DNA of 64,000 nucleotides from Liolophura sinensis (lineage: Eukaryota; Mollusca; Polyplacophora; Chitonida; Chitonidae). The DNA is taken from contig NC_088295.1 in NCBI RefSeq assembly GCF_032854445.1, positions 20,261,385-20,325,384 on the forward strand, in the 5' to 3' direction. The notes under the pieces were generated by a model. That model saw only the letters and a program-made list of their open reading frames with translations. It ran no database searches and was not told where the DNA came from. This document shows positions 61,916-64,000 of this stretch, piece after piece (position 1 is the first letter of the stretch; each line of letters opens with the position of its first letter). The translations under genes were made by a program, and so were the position numbers.

Positions 61916-64000
61916 CTGAAGGTAAAAGAGAAGAGGCATGATTATTGTAATTATAATTTTGTTAGTTTCGGTTGAGCGAGCGTGTCAGGGCCCAGGGGCC
62001 TGTGCAGTGATGAACCGCGGAGGATAGCGCCCCAGTCTGGCTGACTCCAGTCGCCCCCCAGTGTAAACACACACAGCTCATCAGGCCCAGTCAGCAGCGA
62101 TGAAATTGATTTGAAAAAGATGATAAATTGTAACGTGAGGTCCATTGCAGGTATTACCAGGGGTCATTGTCATGATAATTTGACCTGTCACTTTGTAATC
62201 ATGAGCTCCACACTCTTTTTTTTTAAATTTGGGCTCAAAGTTTTGTTCCTCAGGACTGTACCAAGTAAAGTTTATTTCTAAAGCTCAACCCTGTTTAATG
62301 CTGGCAGGTTGTCTAAATGGCTTAAAGCCTTGTGAGGCTTTACTTTGCAGATTTGTTCGTCAGGGGTATAATTAATACTTAAGGTATGTGGGTGGACACT
62401 GCAGAGGATGGTCCTAAGAGGCATGTTTTAAATCTGACATTGAATGCACATAACTGTTGGGAATCTATTGTTAGCATATACATATGCAGGACTACAGGTG
62501 TGGATTAGGCTGTCCAGGGGCAGAGTGTTACAGGTAAATGTAAATACTGGGGGAGCTGAGCTATTAACACCTGAGTAGGGTGGGGGTGGTCTGCTGGGAT
62601 CACAGCCTGGGGCTATCTCTCTGGACACAGGGCACTGGTCTCCCTCACTAATGGACTGCCTCTGTCCACTGGTCCAGCCCGGTAGCCATGTCTTTCCAAG
62701 TACTCTTTTTATCAGCATGATCAACAATACTTTATGGCTTGACAGTGTTTAAAATCGCCTCTTCTAGTTGACCACACAATGATACTAAATTTACTAGGCA
62801 GCATAATCTATAGGTTTATAGCTCTGGAATGCTAATTTACCATTCAGTAATGTCTCTGCTTTGACTTTCTTGACTGCACCCAGTCTGTCCAAATAAACAG
62901 ACTACACTGACCTGTACACATTGTAGTTGTAATTAAATTATATACATAGTCCATAATTCATATGGAACAAATTCAGAACAATTTACTTTTGTTTGATGTG
63001 AAACTGGGAAAGGGATGGTTTAATTGCTTCTCTAATACTCTCTCATGGGTTTGATGCCATTGCTGCTTTGATGAACTCAGTCCCTTCAAAACATATCAGT
63101 TTAATAACTAACACAGACTGCTATTTGTCAAAGATTTAAGATATTCTAAGCAGCTTTGCCCACAGACTGACTTACCTTCCCCACTCTCCTACTACACTAA
63201 TGAGCTACTGTACAGGTAAGTCCAATGTGGCTGTGCCGCGTGGTGTATAAGAGAAGGGATCGTCACCAGTGTGAGCGTCTCTTCTCTCAGCCACACGGTC
63301 TGCCCCTCAGTGAGTTATGTGTGACCCCTTGCTCCAGTGCTATAACCCTGTCAACTAGCGCAACTCACCTGTCTTGCATACCTTTCCCAAGACCTCTGTG
63401 CTCCCTAAGACCAATAGGCTTCTCTACACAACACACTGTCCCTTAGCTCTGCCTGCCACAGACAACCTGCTTCAACTGCTCCTTCCACAGACTGCCTAAT
63501 AGTTATATATGCTGAGCCAGTGCTCCCCGGGATGGCCCCAGCTCTTTGTGTGTGGCAGGGGGCTACCTGCGGCTAAACTCCACCCATCAACTCCTCACCC
63601 ACAGTAGGAGACTTTCTACACCTTACCTGACCCATTCAACCTCCCACTACCTCAATAAAAATGTAAATGCCCACAATAAAGAGAGTCCCTTAATATGTCA
63701 AAGAAGAGGGCCAACTGTGAGCCCTAAACCAAGAGATCAAAGAGAAAAGTCTGACCTGATCCCCCCAATCTAGCAGTTTGTATGCAGGACAAAGACTGCT
63801 GCCTTCATTATACAGTGATTAGACAGAATCAAAAACTATCCAACAAGAAGCTGAATAAGTAGCATGAATAGTGTTTTATGTTTTTTGTCTTCAAAAGGAC
63901 TTTCAGGTACCAAACTTTGACCAAAAAACCATTTGTACAAATGGAACAAAGAAGTTTGTGAATGGAAACTAATTTTCTTCAACATACATGTATGTTTAGG
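61916..64000. other. Upstream region of the minus-strand gene, no coding exon seen
   Basis: A minus-strand donor-like GGAAG, GTAAGT near 63177 could end a further 5' UTR exon. The segment 63200-63650 is more GC-rich than its surroundings and has a CCAAT word at 63411, so it is a promoter candidate. Open frames here are short and without domains. Confidence 0.35.

Overview
The window is animal nuclear DNA. Coding sequence is split into short exons with GT-AG borders, introns reach several kilobases, and the non-coding DNA is AT-rich and full of tRNA-derived SINEs, foldback elements and minisatellites. The SINE tails (a conserved end followed by an AATA run, or a TCAC run), the many TACATGTA words and the protein similarities suggest a lophotrochozoan, most likely a mollusc. 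The species cannot be named from the sequence.

Four protein-coding genes are supported. (1) Positions 2-9694, plus strand: the 3' part of SAMD11, a SAND-plus-SAM chromatin regulator. Six exons join in phase to 797 residues and a stop; the start lies left of the window. Its 6.3 kb first visible intron holds two related degenerate minisatellites. (2) Positions 29902-33679, plus strand: a complete 199-residue RING plus TRAF-type zinc finger protein in six exons, probably an E3 ubiquitin ligase. (3) Positions 36761-47673, plus strand: the first 14 exons (322 residues) of UTP6, a HAT-repeat protein of the small-subunit processome. Later exons were not found. (4) Positions 60664-61524, minus strand: an unrecognised 286-residue single-pass membrane protein with a proline run, phosphodegron-like motifs and a PDZ-ligand C-terminus.

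Between them, 9.7-29.9 kb has no gene I can support, 33.7-36.8 kb is intergenic with SINE copies, and 47.7-60.7 kb shows no convincing exon. The four genes do not form a pathway.

The most unusual feature is at exon-intron borders. In UTP6 the last 28 bases of exon 11, its 5' splice site and 16 intronic bases form a 44-bp unit repeated about 30 times just inside the intron, which multiplies candidate donor sites. In the RING gene a separate 54-bp tandem duplication also copies an exon end plus donor, and use of the second donor would insert 18 residues in frame within the RING. All of this is read from sequence; no transcript data were available.
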